Below, one piece after another: positions 7,140 to 15,838 of a stretch of DNA of 42,529 nt. The DNA comes from RGIG3102 sp964369975 (GTDB lineage: Bacteria > Bacillota > Clostridia > Oscillospirales > Ruminococcaceae). The translations under genes and the position numbers were made by a program. A model generated the notes under the pieces. That model saw only the letters and a list, made by a program, of their open reading frames with translations, did no database searches and was not told the origin of the DNA. The first letter of the stretch is position 1. Each line of letters opens with the position of its first letter. The stretch is taken from positions 1 to 42,529 of the forward strand of contig CAYJFZ010000013.1 in assembly GCA_964369975.1 (NCBI GenBank), written 5' to 3'.

Positions 7140-8300
7140 TTATTTTTCTCCATCATAAAATATTTTTATTGTTTTATCGCTGTAAGTAAAGATTTCTAAT
7201 TGCTTTACTATTTCGCTTGAAGTAATTAAGCCGTTATCATAAGGATTAGTTGCTTTTTGAGCTAAAAGGAAAAATTCATCGCTCAAAGCTGTTTGTAAGG
7301 CTGTTTTAATGCTATCAAAATCGGCTGTAGCTTGTATGATATTTTCGGAAATAAATCTGCCTTTTTGTCTATCGCCTATGTTCACACAAGGTTTTTTAAA
7401 AACAGGGGTTTCGATAACGCCTGAGGAAGAATTGCCTATTACTACTTTTGCATAATTCATGCAAGATAAATAGTTTAAAGCTCCCAGTGAAAAATAACTC
7501 TTTGCCTTATGAGAATTATTTAAACAATAATCATCTATCATCTCATTTATTATTTTTGCGCCCTCATCAGCGTTTGATTTAGTGAAGATGAGGTTTAAAT
7601 TTTGAGTATCCAAGGCATTAAAAAGGTTTTGCATATCTTGTTTTGGGCTTGTTTGCTTTTGAGTTTCTGGGTGGTAGGTTATAAGAGCAAAATCTTTTGA
7701 TAAATCAAAGTCGATTTCTTTTGATAGGCTTTTTTTATCTTTTAATTTTAAATTCTTGATGTTTTCATTGCCAAGGCCTCCTGTATTAAACACAGTATTA
7801 GGCGCTTCGCCAAGGCGTAATAAACGCTTATAACTATCATCGCAAGAAGCAAAATGTAAACAAGACATCTTAGTGATACAGTGACGATAAAAATCATCTT
7901 TTGCACCGAGAGTTACATCGCCACCACTTATATGAGCTATAGGTATACTTAAAGCAGAACAAGCCGTGGCTACTGCAAAAATTTCAAACCTATCACCTAA
8001 GACTAAAACAAGGTCTGGCTTTGATTTTAATAGTAACTCACTGAAAACTTCTATCGTGTAAGCTATGGTTTTAGCAGTGCCAATATCGCTATTTTCAAAT
8101 TTTAATATATCTACTTTATAACTGGGGATAAAGCCATCGTTTATCACTTCTTCTACTGTGTATCCATACTCTTTTAGTAAATGTGTGCCACTTATAGTTA
8201 AAATTAAAGATAGCTTATCGCTATCTTTAATTTTTTTTACAACTGGTTTTAATAAACCCCAATCAGCCCTTGTAGTAGAAACTACCATTATGTTTTTCAC
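7140..8300 (-). CDS. legG: Hydrolysing NDP-sugar 2-epimerase (LegG/NeuC type)
   Basis: A 386-residue GT-B-fold enzyme of the WecB/NeuC superfamily. In the legionaminate pathway it hydrolyses the GDP-linked 2,4-diacetamido-2,4,6-trideoxy sugar and inverts C2, releasing the mannose-configured precursor for LegI. The N-terminal STTRADWGLLKP matches the NeuC 'TGTRAeyGLL' signature; VLGDRFEIFA and the late NSSSGVIE segment are the other conserved blocks. I choose the GTG at 8300: AGAGGG precedes it at good spacing, the family starts just before the TTRAD strand, and the upstream ATG at 8327 would overlap legI. It sits 16 bases after legI. NeuC of the sialate pathway is the close alternative, but the locus context favours LegG. 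Confidence 0.85.
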   Translation of the reverse strand: MKNIMVVSTTRADWGLLKPVVKKIKDSDKLSLILTISGTHLLKEYGYTVEEVINDGFIPSYKVDILKFENSDIGTAKTIAYTIEVFSELLLKSKPDLVLVLGDRFEIFAVATACSALSIPIAHISGGDVTLGAKDDFYRHCITKMSCLHFASCDDSYKRLLRLGEAPNTVFNTGGLGNENIKNLKLKDKKSLSKEIDFDLSKDFALITYHPETQKQTSPKQDMQNLFNALDTQNLNLIFTKSNADEGAKIINEMIDDYCLNNSHKAKSYFSLGALNYLSCMNYAKVVIGNSSSGVIETPVFKKPCVNIGDRQKGRFISENIIQATADFDSIKTALQTALSDEFFLLAQKATNPYDNGLITSSEIVKQLEIFTYSDKTIKIFYDGEK

Positions 8301-8316
8301 TAAAAAGCCCTCTTTA

Positions 8317-9312
8317 TTACAATTCAATTAATTCATCTTCTATAAAGTCACGAGAGGCTTTAGTGCCTAAGACATCATACCATTTCATAGGACTGATACC
8401 GTTGCCCGGTCTTTTTACAGTGATGTTATCTTCTGTTAAAATTTCACCTTTTTTAATATTTATTTTTGCCACTATACTTTTTCTTGCAATAGCTATATTT
8501 TTTTCTTCGCTTTTTGTTACTTTTTTGGTTTTATCGCCTAAGGCAGTTTCGCACATACGCACTTCTTTTACAAGGGCATGTAATTCCTCAGGGTTCATTG
8601 AGGCTAAATGGTCAGGCCCTTCCATAGTTTTATCTAAAGTGAAGTGTTTTTCAATAACAACTGCACCTAAAGCAGCAGCTGCAAGTGGGGCACAAAGACC
8701 TAAGGTGTGGTCTGAAAAGCCCACTTTTGTGCCTACTTTTTCTTTTATATCTACCATAGCTAAGATATTAGCATCAGCTAAAGGAGTTGGGTATTCAGTA
8801 TTACAATGCAAAGTGATAACTTCGCTCGCCCCATTATCCTCTAATATTTTAACTGCTAATTTAATTTCTTCTATAGTTGACATACCAGTTGAAAGTATAA
8901 CCTTTTTTTTCGTTTTAGCTATTTTTTCAAGCATAGGTAGGTTTGTTAATTCGCCTGAGGGGATTTTCCACATAGGCATATCAATGCTTTCTAAAAAGTC
9001 AACTGAGGCTAAATCAAAAGGCGCTGAAAGGTACATAATACCAATTTCATCGCAGTATTCTTTTAATTCTCTATGCTCATCAAAGCCAAAGTGAATTTTT
9101 TTAACCATTTCAAGTTGGTTTTCTTCTGCTCCTGTTGTATCTTTTTGATACTCTGCTTTTGGAGCAAATTGGCTAATAACAAGCTCTGGAACAGCTGTTT
9201 GATACTTTACTATATCAGCGCCAGCTTCCTTTGCTATGAGTGCCATTTTCTTTGCAAGGGCGAGTGAACCGTTATGGTTAACACCTGCTTCTGCGATTAT
9301 TATAATTGACAT
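8317..9312 (-). CDS. legI: Nonulosonate synthase (LegI/NeuB type)
   Basis: A 331-residue enzyme condensing phosphoenolpyruvate with a 6-carbon amino sugar to form the 9-carbon nonulosonic acid. The NeuB TIM barrel spans about residues 1-250 with EAGVNHNG (8-15), WKIPSGE (115-121), HCNTEYPTP (169-177), FSDHT (199-203) and EKHFTLD (221-227, metal-binding His region). A SAF/antifreeze-like domain (about 275-331) closes the active site of the partner subunit. Full length, with AAGGAG before the ATG. It is 12 bases from the nucleotidyltransferase gene upstream and 16 from legG downstream. Specificity for legionaminate versus N-acetylneuraminate is inferred from legB and legC. Confidence 0.9.
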   Translation of the reverse strand: MSIIIIAEAGVNHNGSLALAKKMALIAKEAGADIVKYQTAVPELVISQFAPKAEYQKDTTGAEENQLEMVKKIHFGFDEHRELKEYCDEIGIMYLSAPFDLASVDFLESIDMPMWKIPSGELTNLPMLEKIAKTKKKVILSTGMSTIEEIKLAVKILEDNGASEVITLHCNTEYPTPLADANILAMVDIKEKVGTKVGFSDHTLGLCAPLAAAALGAVVIEKHFTLDKTMEGPDHLASMNPEELHALVKEVRMCETALGDKTKKVTKSEEKNIAIARKSIVAKINIKKGEILTEDNITVKRPGNGISPMKWYDVLGTKASRDFIEDELIEL

Positions 9313-9324
9313 AAAAAATCTCCT

Positions 9325-10368
9325 TTACTGCTCTAATTTTCTTCGCATTTCTTCGAGTTCTTCTAATTGGCCCATATCCATCCAGCTATCCTCGCTAATT
9401 GGATAAACGCCTATTTTTTCGCCCCTTTGCCTGTAAATATCTATTATTTCAGGAAAAGAGATTGCTTTATTTTCTTCTAATGATTGTATAACTGCTTCAT
9501 TAACTAAATACATACCTGTATTTGTTAAAAAACTCATTGTTGGTTTTTCTGTTATAGTGTCTATTTCTCCATCTTCATTTAAAGAAAATACCCCATAAGG
9601 AATAGTAACATTCTTTAAAGCGCAAACAACAGTGATTACATTATTATTATTTTTATGAAATTTATAAATATCCTGATAGTCTGCTTGAATTATAACATCG
9701 CAGTTTGTTAAAAAGAAAGGTGTATGTATTTCTTCTTTTAATAAAGATAAGCCGCCACCTGTTCCTAAGAATACTTCTTCATCTTTAAAATGGATATTAT
9801 AAGGTGTATTTAATTCATTAAAATATGCTTTAATCATATTTTTTTTATGATTTACAATTAAGTTAAAATCATTACAACCAAAGGAATAAAACTTATCTAT
9901 AATATGCTCTACAATAGGCTTTTCGCCTATTGGGATTAAAGGTTTTGGCAAGATTTTAGTATAAGGATAAAGCCTTGTACCAAGGCCGCCTGCCATAATT
10001 ACAACAGGTACATTTAATACTTTGCGAGGCTCTATTGATAACACATCATCTAAAAATACTACATCTACGATTTTTTCATCGCTGTCTAAGATAGGAACAG
10101 CACTTATTGATTGTGCCATCATAAAATCAATAGCATTTGCCTTTTTTGATAAAGGTAAAGACTTGAAATTATAGTTTGCTACATCTTTTACAGGCATATC
10201 AAGACTTTTGTTTTTTAGAATATGCCTTCTAATTTCACCATCTGTTAAAACAGCAGATAATTTATAACAAGGAGCAATGAATAATATCTTGCGCCCTGTT
10301 TTTTCAAGAGTGTTTAGTGCTTGTAATACACTGGTATCCTCGCTTATGATAAGCTCATCTATAAGCAT
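9325..10368 (-). CDS. ptmE: CBS-domain sugar-1-phosphate nucleotidyltransferase (PtmE-like)
   Basis: A 347-residue fusion: two N-terminal CBS-type repeats (about 1-112) followed by a nucleotidyltransferase domain with MAGGLGTRLYPYTKILPKP (125-143), whose Gly-rich loop and Lys142 bind the nucleotide. This is the architecture of PtmE of Campylobacter, the glucosamine-1-phosphate guanylyltransferase that opens the GDP-based legionaminate pathway. The CBS pair may sense a nucleotide and adjust activity. The ATG has AAGGAG upstream and it lies 15 bases after legC. Mannose-1-phosphate or glucose-1-phosphate specificity cannot be excluded by sequence alone, but the operon makes the PtmE role the best fit. 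Confidence 0.82.
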   Translation of the reverse strand: MLIDELIISEDTSVLQALNTLEKTGRKILFIAPCYKLSAVLTDGEIRRHILKNKSLDMPVKDVANYNFKSLPLSKKANAIDFMMAQSISAVPILDSDEKIVDVVFLDDVLSIEPRKVLNVPVVIMAGGLGTRLYPYTKILPKPLIPIGEKPIVEHIIDKFYSFGCNDFNLIVNHKKNMIKAYFNELNTPYNIHFKDEEVFLGTGGGLSLLKEEIHTPFFLTNCDVIIQADYQDIYKFHKNNNNVITVVCALKNVTIPYGVFSLNEDGEIDTITEKPTMSFLTNTGMYLVNEAVIQSLEENKAISFPEIIDIYRQRGEKIGVYPISEDSWMDMGQLEELEEMRRKLEQ

Positions 10369-10383
10369 AAAGATAGTCTCCTT

Positions 10384-11565
10384 TTACTTTGTTAAGTCTA
10401 AAATATTTTCACAGACAATTTGTACTTCTTCTTTAGTTAAATTTGTAGAACAAGGGATGTTTATGATTTTATCTATAAAGTTTCTTGCCTTATCTAAAGG
10501 CATACACTGACAGTTCTTATAAGGTGCTTGGTCAGGGTTTAGTAGCCATATAGGGCGAGTTTGGATTTTTCTTTTTGCTAATTCTTCGATTAAATCGTTT
10601 CTTGAAATACTTGTGTTTTCTAAGTATAAAGAGTAAAACCACATACTGCTATTTATCCCGTCTGTATAAGGGATTAATTTTAAGTTGTTTTTGCCATTTA
10701 GCAATTGGCAGTATAACTCATAGTTTTCATGCTTTGTTTTTATAAACTCGGGCAGTCTTTCAAGTTGTGCAAGGCCTAAGGCTGCTGCTATATTATTCAT
10801 TTTGTAGTTATAGCCTACTTCTGTATGTATGAAAAGTAAATTATCTTCTTTTTTGCTCATATCCTGAGCTTCTTCGCTTAATAACTCCATATGGTGTAAG
10901 CTATCGTGAGTTTGTGCTAAGGCAAGGCCACCGCCGCCGGTAGTCATCACTTTATTACCATTAAAAGAAATAGCGCCATAATGGCCGATAGTTCCTAAAT
11001 GCTTTCCTTTATATCTGCCTTTAGTTACAAAAGTGCCCATAACTTCTGTTGCATCTTCAATAACAAGGATGTTGTATTTTAAAGCTATGTCCATTAAGCG
11101 CTCCATATCTGCCATATTGCCAAAAACATGAACAGGTATCATCGCTTTTACATGAGCCTTAGTTGTTTTATTAATTAGTTTATCACCCTTCATTTCGCAG
11201 TGATTGTCAATAAAGTATTGAACACTGTCAGCACTCATACAAAAATGCTCATCACAGTCTACAAAAACAGGCTGTGCACCACAAAAGCGAATAGGATTAA
11301 CCGCTGCTATAAATGTTAAAGCTGCTGCTATTACTTCATCGCCAGTAGTAACTCCTGCATCCACTAAAGAAAGATGCAAAGCAGCAGTACCACTGTTTGT
11401 AGCTACTACTCTTTCACAGCCCATATACTCAGCTGCTTTTTTTTCAAATTCAGGAATTAGAGGACCTGCTGTTGATACCCATGTACTCTCAAGGGCTTTA
11501 TCAACAAAGTCTCTTTCTTTTTGTGTGATGTTCGGTATTGATAAAGGGATAAATTTACTACTCAT
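10384..11565 (-). CDS. legC: PLP-dependent sugar 4-aminotransferase (LegC type)
   Basis: A 393-residue DegT/DnrJ/EryC1-family aminotransferase. It puts an amino group on C4 of the GDP-4-keto-6-deoxy sugar made by LegB. Visible features are the N-terminal substrate region with STAGP (31-35), TNSGTAALHLSL (57-67), EDATE (Asp171 for the PLP ring nitrogen) and SFNGNK with the Schiff-base Lys205 followed by TTGGGG. It has the length and SIPNIT...W start typical of the LegC subgroup. A good promoter lies just upstream, overlapping the stop codon of the preceding membrane-protein gene, so legC to the SLOG gene can form a separate transcript from the legB unit. Confidence 0.9.
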   Translation of the reverse strand: MSSKFIPLSIPNITQKERDFVDKALESTWVSTAGPLIPEFEKKAAEYMGCERVVATNSGTAALHLSLVDAGVTTGDEVIAAALTFIAAVNPIRFCGAQPVFVDCDEHFCMSADSVQYFIDNHCEMKGDKLINKTTKAHVKAMIPVHVFGNMADMERLMDIALKYNILVIEDATEVMGTFVTKGRYKGKHLGTIGHYGAISFNGNKVMTTGGGGLALAQTHDSLHHMELLSEEAQDMSKKEDNLLFIHTEVGYNYKMNNIAAALGLAQLERLPEFIKTKHENYELYCQLLNGKNNLKLIPYTDGINSSMWFYSLYLENTSISRNDLIEELAKRKIQTRPIWLLNPDQAPYKNCQCMPLDKARNFIDKIINIPCSTNLTKEEVQIVCENILDLTK

Positions 11566-11613
11566 TCATTTTCTCCTAAGTTATTCATTAGATATTTAAT
11601 ATTGTTATATTTG

Positions 11614-11642
11614 ATTATACAATAAATGCAAAAAAAAGTCTA
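11614..11642 (-). promoter_or_regulatory. Candidate internal promoter for legC and downstream genes
   Basis: On the minus strand TAGACT (11642-11637) and a perfect TATAAT (11619-11614) are 17 bases apart. The -35 box contains the TAG stop codon of the upstream membrane-protein gene. Confidence 0.5.
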
Positions 11643-12281
11643 TTTTTTCACAGTTATTTCAATTAAAGCTTCTTGCAGTAATTTTAAAAATGCACTTAAA
11701 AATAATGAAAAGATTAAAAGCTGATATATATTAGAAGCGCTTATATTATAATAGTCTAAAATTGATTTTGGTGAATTTAGTACTATGCTTTCTAAATTCA
11801 TATAATTGCCCGCATACATAGTAGGGTCAATTCTTAAAGTATAGATATTCTTTAAAAAAGAAAGCTGTACTGTGTACACATCTTGCCCGATGGGTGAAAA
11901 CCATTCCCTATTATGATTAGAAAAGCCAAAAGCTTCGTTTTGTGCATAATAAAGAGTTATTTCGCCCGGGTAAGTAGAGTAGGTAATATTAATAGATATA
12001 TCACTTACTAAAACTTTCTCTTCTCCTACTATATCCATAAAATTAATTATAAATTGAGGGTCATCATCTGATGATAAAAGTTGCCCCTCGTGTTCTTTGA
12101 TAGAGTTTTTTACTACATCATCTGCTGATAAAGTGATAGTATTAAGCTCTTTTGAGATGTATCTATGATAGCTTTCTATACTTAGTCTAAAAGTACAATT
12201 AAATAAAAACAATAGTACAAAAAATATTATAGAAAAAACGATTATTTTTAAAGAGGATAGGTTTTTGAATTTATTAATCAA
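11640..12281 (-). CDS. Small membrane protein of the glycan locus
   Basis: A 213-residue protein with one hydrophobic segment near the N-terminus (about 14-30) and another near the C-terminus (about 186-206), leaving an extracytoplasmic or cytoplasmic middle of roughly 150 residues that looks like a beta-rich domain. I do not recognise the family. The start is a TTG at 12281 overlapping the previous stop codon by four bases (TTGA), with AAAGGAGGG nine bases ahead; this coupling ties it to the large membrane protein before it. It may be an accessory subunit of that protein. Confidence 0.75.
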   Translation of the reverse strand: MINKFKNLSSLKIIVFSIIFFVLLFLFNCTFRLSIESYHRYISKELNTITLSADDVVKNSIKEHEGQLLSSDDDPQFIINFMDIVGEEKVLVSDISINITYSTYPGEITLYYAQNEAFGFSNHNREWFSPIGQDVYTVQLSFLKNIYTLRIDPTMYAGNYMNLESIVLNSPKSILDYYNISASNIYQLLIFSLFLSAFLKLLQEALIEITVKK

Positions 12282-14230
12282 CTTATATACCCTCCTTTTA
12301 GTAAATGAAAATGTATATCATCATCGCCAATGTACTCTATTTCATAATAAGCAATACCAGTAAGGCCGTATTTGCCTGTATGCTCATCAAAGTCCTCGGC
12401 AAGATAGTATTCACTAATAATGCTTGTGTGATCAATTAGTAAATGAGTGGCATTATTCTCTTTTAAGTATTCAATAGCGTTTTGGCGATATAAACTGCGG
12501 TATTCCTCGCTATTAATATCTAAATCAGACTCAAAATAAGGAAGGTCTCCTAAGACCATGTTTTGAGCGTACTCAAAAGTATAAATAAACCATCTTTCAC
12601 CATAATCATTAACGCCTGATAAGCAGTAAATAACATCATCATCGCTAACGACATCTTCAATAAGCTCGACTTTTGCCTTTATTGAGTATCTTAAACTATA
12701 TGAACGGTCTTGAACGCCAATAAACATATTTTCAAAACTCACTAAGTATGAAAATAGTATGAATATAGCTAAAACACTTACAAATAAAGCAGAATCTTTT
12801 AAAAGGCGAAGTTTTCCTTTAGTATCCTTATAGCTAAGAATAAATACAAATACACTTAGCATTAACCAGCCTATATAATAAGCATAGATGTATCTGTTAT
12901 AGCTTGGCAAGCCATAAGCGTTATCTTTAAAGATATAAACATATAAAAAGATATGGAATACATAGTAGCCGATAAAGCCTATAAATGAAGTGATGTAAAG
13001 AGTGATAAAGCGCAGTTTATTTTCTTTTTTTGTTGTTAGTATGCTAAAAAGGAAGATAGCACTTATTATACAAACTATCAAAAAGCCAGTGCCGAGCATT
13101 GAAATTTTTGATTTAAAGAAAGAGTCTATCATTAAATCTTGAATTATAATAAATTTTTCGCTTTTATTAGGAGAAAATAATTCTACAACTCCTACAAAAA
13201 GCATTTCAGCCATTCCTATATTACTAACCCCGCCTAAGTTAAAGCGGTCAATTTCTCTTACAGCGCCCATGTGAATAGCCCAAGCTAAAAATGCGCTCAC
13301 AGCCGTAGCACTTAAAACAACAGCAGCACTTATTTTTGCAAGAAGGCCTTTAAAAAATAAAAACTTAAATTCTTTTTTGTAAACTAATAAGTCAAAGAAT
13401 ATTATAAAAATTGCAATGAAAGAAAAGGCAAATCCCATATCTTTCATTAAGGTGTATAAAAAAATCATCGGTACTAAAGGTAGGATGTTTTTTTCTTCTG
13501 TTAATAAATAAACACTTAAAACACCACAGAACATTATCCCTAAAGGTATATCAGCATAGGTGGAGATATACATAGGGGCAATATAAATAGCTTTTGTATA
13601 CACAGCGAAAAAGTAAGGGATTAAAAAGCCTAAAAGATAAATAAGGCTTTGATTTTTCCAGTCTTTTCTTTTAAAGGCGGCACCAAAACTTGCAAAGGCC
13701 GAAAAGAAGAAAACATCATAACTAAAAAAGCTAATCCATTCAGTGTACTCAGCATTAAAACTTTGGAAAAAATAACTTAATACAGCTAAAGAAGGAGGGG
13801 TTGTTACACCTATCATACTCGAGGGGTAATAAGTGTATAATTGGTCGTGTATAGTTAAAAGTTTTTGGCTTGTACCCCAAAAGCTAAACTCATCCCATTC
13901 TTGATGTAAAGGCTGTTTATAAGCTAAGAATAGTAGCATTAACACTATTGTAAAAAGAAATAAGATAACACTCGGTGAAAAAAAGCCTTTAATTGTATTT
14001 GGTAAATCATCTTTATTTTTAAAAATACTATAAGCAAAAAATAAAATTGAAATTATATAAGCTAAAACTACCCCTATATAAAGCATATCCACTAAACTTA
14101 AAATAGTAACAAAACTAATGATAGTTGTAAGGGATACTAAAGGAGTAATCTCACTTTTTAATTTAAAAGTAGCATATAAGCTAAAAGCAAAAAGTACTAC
14201 TATTATTAAAGATATAAAACTATTTAACAT
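12278..14230 (-). CDS. Polytopic membrane protein, possible GT-C glycosyltransferase
   Basis: A 650-residue protein with about 12 or more hydrophobic segments followed by a soluble C-terminal region (about 500-650) rich in acidic and aromatic residues. After the early membrane segments comes a WDEFSFWG stretch (about 112-119), an acidic loop motif in the position where GT-C glycosyltransferases (PMT, ArnT type) hold their catalytic acid. That is the basis for the suggestion, not a firm family match. The ATG follows the preceding stop codon directly. In this locus it could transfer a sugar from a lipid carrier outside the membrane. Confidence 0.75.
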   Translation of the reverse strand: MLNSFISLIIVVLFAFSLYATFKLKSEITPLVSLTTIISFVTILSLVDMLYIGVVLAYIISILFFAYSIFKNKDDLPNTIKGFFSPSVILFLFTIVLMLLFLAYKQPLHQEWDEFSFWGTSQKLLTIHDQLYTYYPSSMIGVTTPPSLAVLSYFFQSFNAEYTEWISFFSYDVFFFSAFASFGAAFKRKDWKNQSLIYLLGFLIPYFFAVYTKAIYIAPMYISTYADIPLGIMFCGVLSVYLLTEEKNILPLVPMIFLYTLMKDMGFAFSFIAIFIIFFDLLVYKKEFKFLFFKGLLAKISAAVVLSATAVSAFLAWAIHMGAVREIDRFNLGGVSNIGMAEMLFVGVVELFSPNKSEKFIIIQDLMIDSFFKSKISMLGTGFLIVCIISAIFLFSILTTKKENKLRFITLYITSFIGFIGYYVFHIFLYVYIFKDNAYGLPSYNRYIYAYYIGWLMLSVFVFILSYKDTKGKLRLLKDSALFVSVLAIFILFSYLVSFENMFIGVQDRSYSLRYSIKAKVELIEDVVSDDDVIYCLSGVNDYGERWFIYTFEYAQNMVLGDLPYFESDLDINSEEYRSLYRQNAIEYLKENNATHLLIDHTSIISEYYLAEDFDEHTGKYGLTGIAYYEIEYIGDDDIHFHLLKGGYIS

Positions 14231-15820
14231 TTAACTCACCCACGCAGTCGGAAGATAGTAAGCTGTCAATTGATAAGCGACAGTTAGTATATTTAAGATA
14301 TAAAATAAAGTAATGCAAACAGTATCATTATTTTTAATATCTGTTTTTATATACTTTGAAATGTGATAACAAAATAAGAATACAAAGCCCATAAACCCAG
14401 GAGTAAAATATCTCATTTGCAAACCTATAATTTCAGGCAAGGTAACAGGTGCCCATGATATATAAAGCCCTGTTGCACTAACTACATAAGTTAAAATAGC
14501 AGTTATAAATAAGCCCAAAACTAACTTTGCATCTTTTTTCTTTACAAGGTTTGCCTGGCCTATACAGCAGTAGGCTAATAATAAAGGTGTTAAAGCATTT
14601 ATTAAAGGGATATTCAAATCTATTGCGCCGATAAGTCCTGATTTAAAGATGAAAAAGTCATTTGCTATCATCGAATGCATAAATACTGAAAAATATCTTA
14701 CAGGATTACTTATTATAAATTTTAACTGCTGGATAGGGTTTGATTCTGACATTGTGCGCTCTAAAATATCAAAAGTAGCAAAGACATTAGAATAAAAAGC
14801 AACGAACAAATAAATCAAACTTATAATTGCAACTGATATTATGCTTATATTTAAAAAATTTAGTTTTTTATCCTTATAGTGTATATTTATTTTTTCTTTT
14901 GGAATAAAAAATAATAAAGGTGAGAACATTATAAAACTTAACTTTGAAGCTATGGCAAGACCTAAGGCGATGCTAAAAATAGTTAGATGCTTAAATGTAA
15001 ACTCTTCGCTGATAATACAACTCATCGCTAAGAAAAAACAAGCGAAAATAAAAGAGTCTGCATTATTACTGCCTACCATAAATAAATTTATAGGCAAACA
15101 CATAATCAAAAATAAAATTACTTTAAATTTTCCTGCTATTTTAAAAGAAAAGTATGATAATATACTAAAAAACAAGGCGTTGAATATCCTGCCCATATAG
15201 TAAGCAAGCAAGGCGGAAGATGAAAAAAAGCCTGCTATAAACATACCAATAGACGCTGGGATGTAAGGGATGACTTGCATAATTATTATGCTTTTATTCT
15301 CTGGGGTATAATTTGGGTTTTCTAAATTAGTATAATACTGTGTATACATATCAAGCATTGTATTATCTTTATTCACACTGTATGAATTTAGGTATTGATT
15401 AGGGAAGGTTTCTAATAATATCATAGAATCCCTTGAGTAAATATAATCATCTGAAAAATAAAAAACTCCATCTGACATAGCATAAGCCCTTAAAAAATGA
15501 GTGTCTTCATCTGGCACTTGGTCAATAGGTGTAGATACACTAAATAAAAAGCCCATAACAAAAACAATAAGTGCCATTACAAAGTTTGGCATTTTTTTAT
15601 AATTTTTTATCATAAATAAAGCTATACTCACCAAAGATAAAAGTATGAAAAATAAAATTATGCTATGTTTAAACTGGCTTATCCAATAAGGCTCTGAGAT
15701 AACTCTTATATGATAAACTATATAAAAAGATGCTATTAACAACATAAAACAGCCTATACCGCAAAGCAATATAGGCTTTTGTTTTAACTTATTTATTTTC
15801 TCTAAAAAGGAAGTAAACAT
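14231..15820 (-). CDS. DUF2142 membrane protein
   Basis: A 529-residue polytopic membrane protein with about 11-13 hydrophobic segments. The loop after the third segment reads DQVPDEDTHFLRAYAMSDG, matching the conserved 'PPDExxHxxRAY' motif of DUF2142 proteins, which are found in surface-glycan loci and look like GT-C glycosyltransferases. I use the ATG at 15820, preceded by AAGGAG at seven bases, rather than the TTG one codon earlier. It sits 18 bases after legB and directly before the next membrane protein. Function is inferred only from family and context. Confidence 0.82.
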   Translation of the reverse strand: MFTSFLEKINKLKQKPILLCGIGCFMLLIASFYIVYHIRVISEPYWISQFKHSIILFFILLSLVSIALFMIKNYKKMPNFVMALIVFVMGFLFSVSTPIDQVPDEDTHFLRAYAMSDGVFYFSDDYIYSRDSMILLETFPNQYLNSYSVNKDNTMLDMYTQYYTNLENPNYTPENKSIIIMQVIPYIPASIGMFIAGFFSSSALLAYYMGRIFNALFFSILSYFSFKIAGKFKVILFLIMCLPINLFMVGSNNADSFIFACFFLAMSCIISEEFTFKHLTIFSIALGLAIASKLSFIMFSPLLFFIPKEKINIHYKDKKLNFLNISIISVAIISLIYLFVAFYSNVFATFDILERTMSESNPIQQLKFIISNPVRYFSVFMHSMIANDFFIFKSGLIGAIDLNIPLINALTPLLLAYCCIGQANLVKKKDAKLVLGLFITAILTYVVSATGLYISWAPVTLPEIIGLQMRYFTPGFMGFVFLFCYHISKYIKTDIKNNDTVCITLFYILNILTVAYQLTAYYLPTAWVS

Positions 15821-15838
15821 CAAACAGCTCCTTGTAAA

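Noticed and set aside
8363..9094. 243-codon plus-strand open frame opposite legI
   Set aside because: It is antisense to a conserved NeuB-family gene, has no ribosome site and a Ser/Lys-rich composition typical of a shadow frame.
5235..9312. Reading the neuB/neuC/neuA-like genes as an N-acetylneuraminate (sialic acid) pathway
   Set aside because: legB, legC and the PtmE-like nucleotidyltransferase in the same locus have no role in sialate synthesis but are exactly the legionaminate set.
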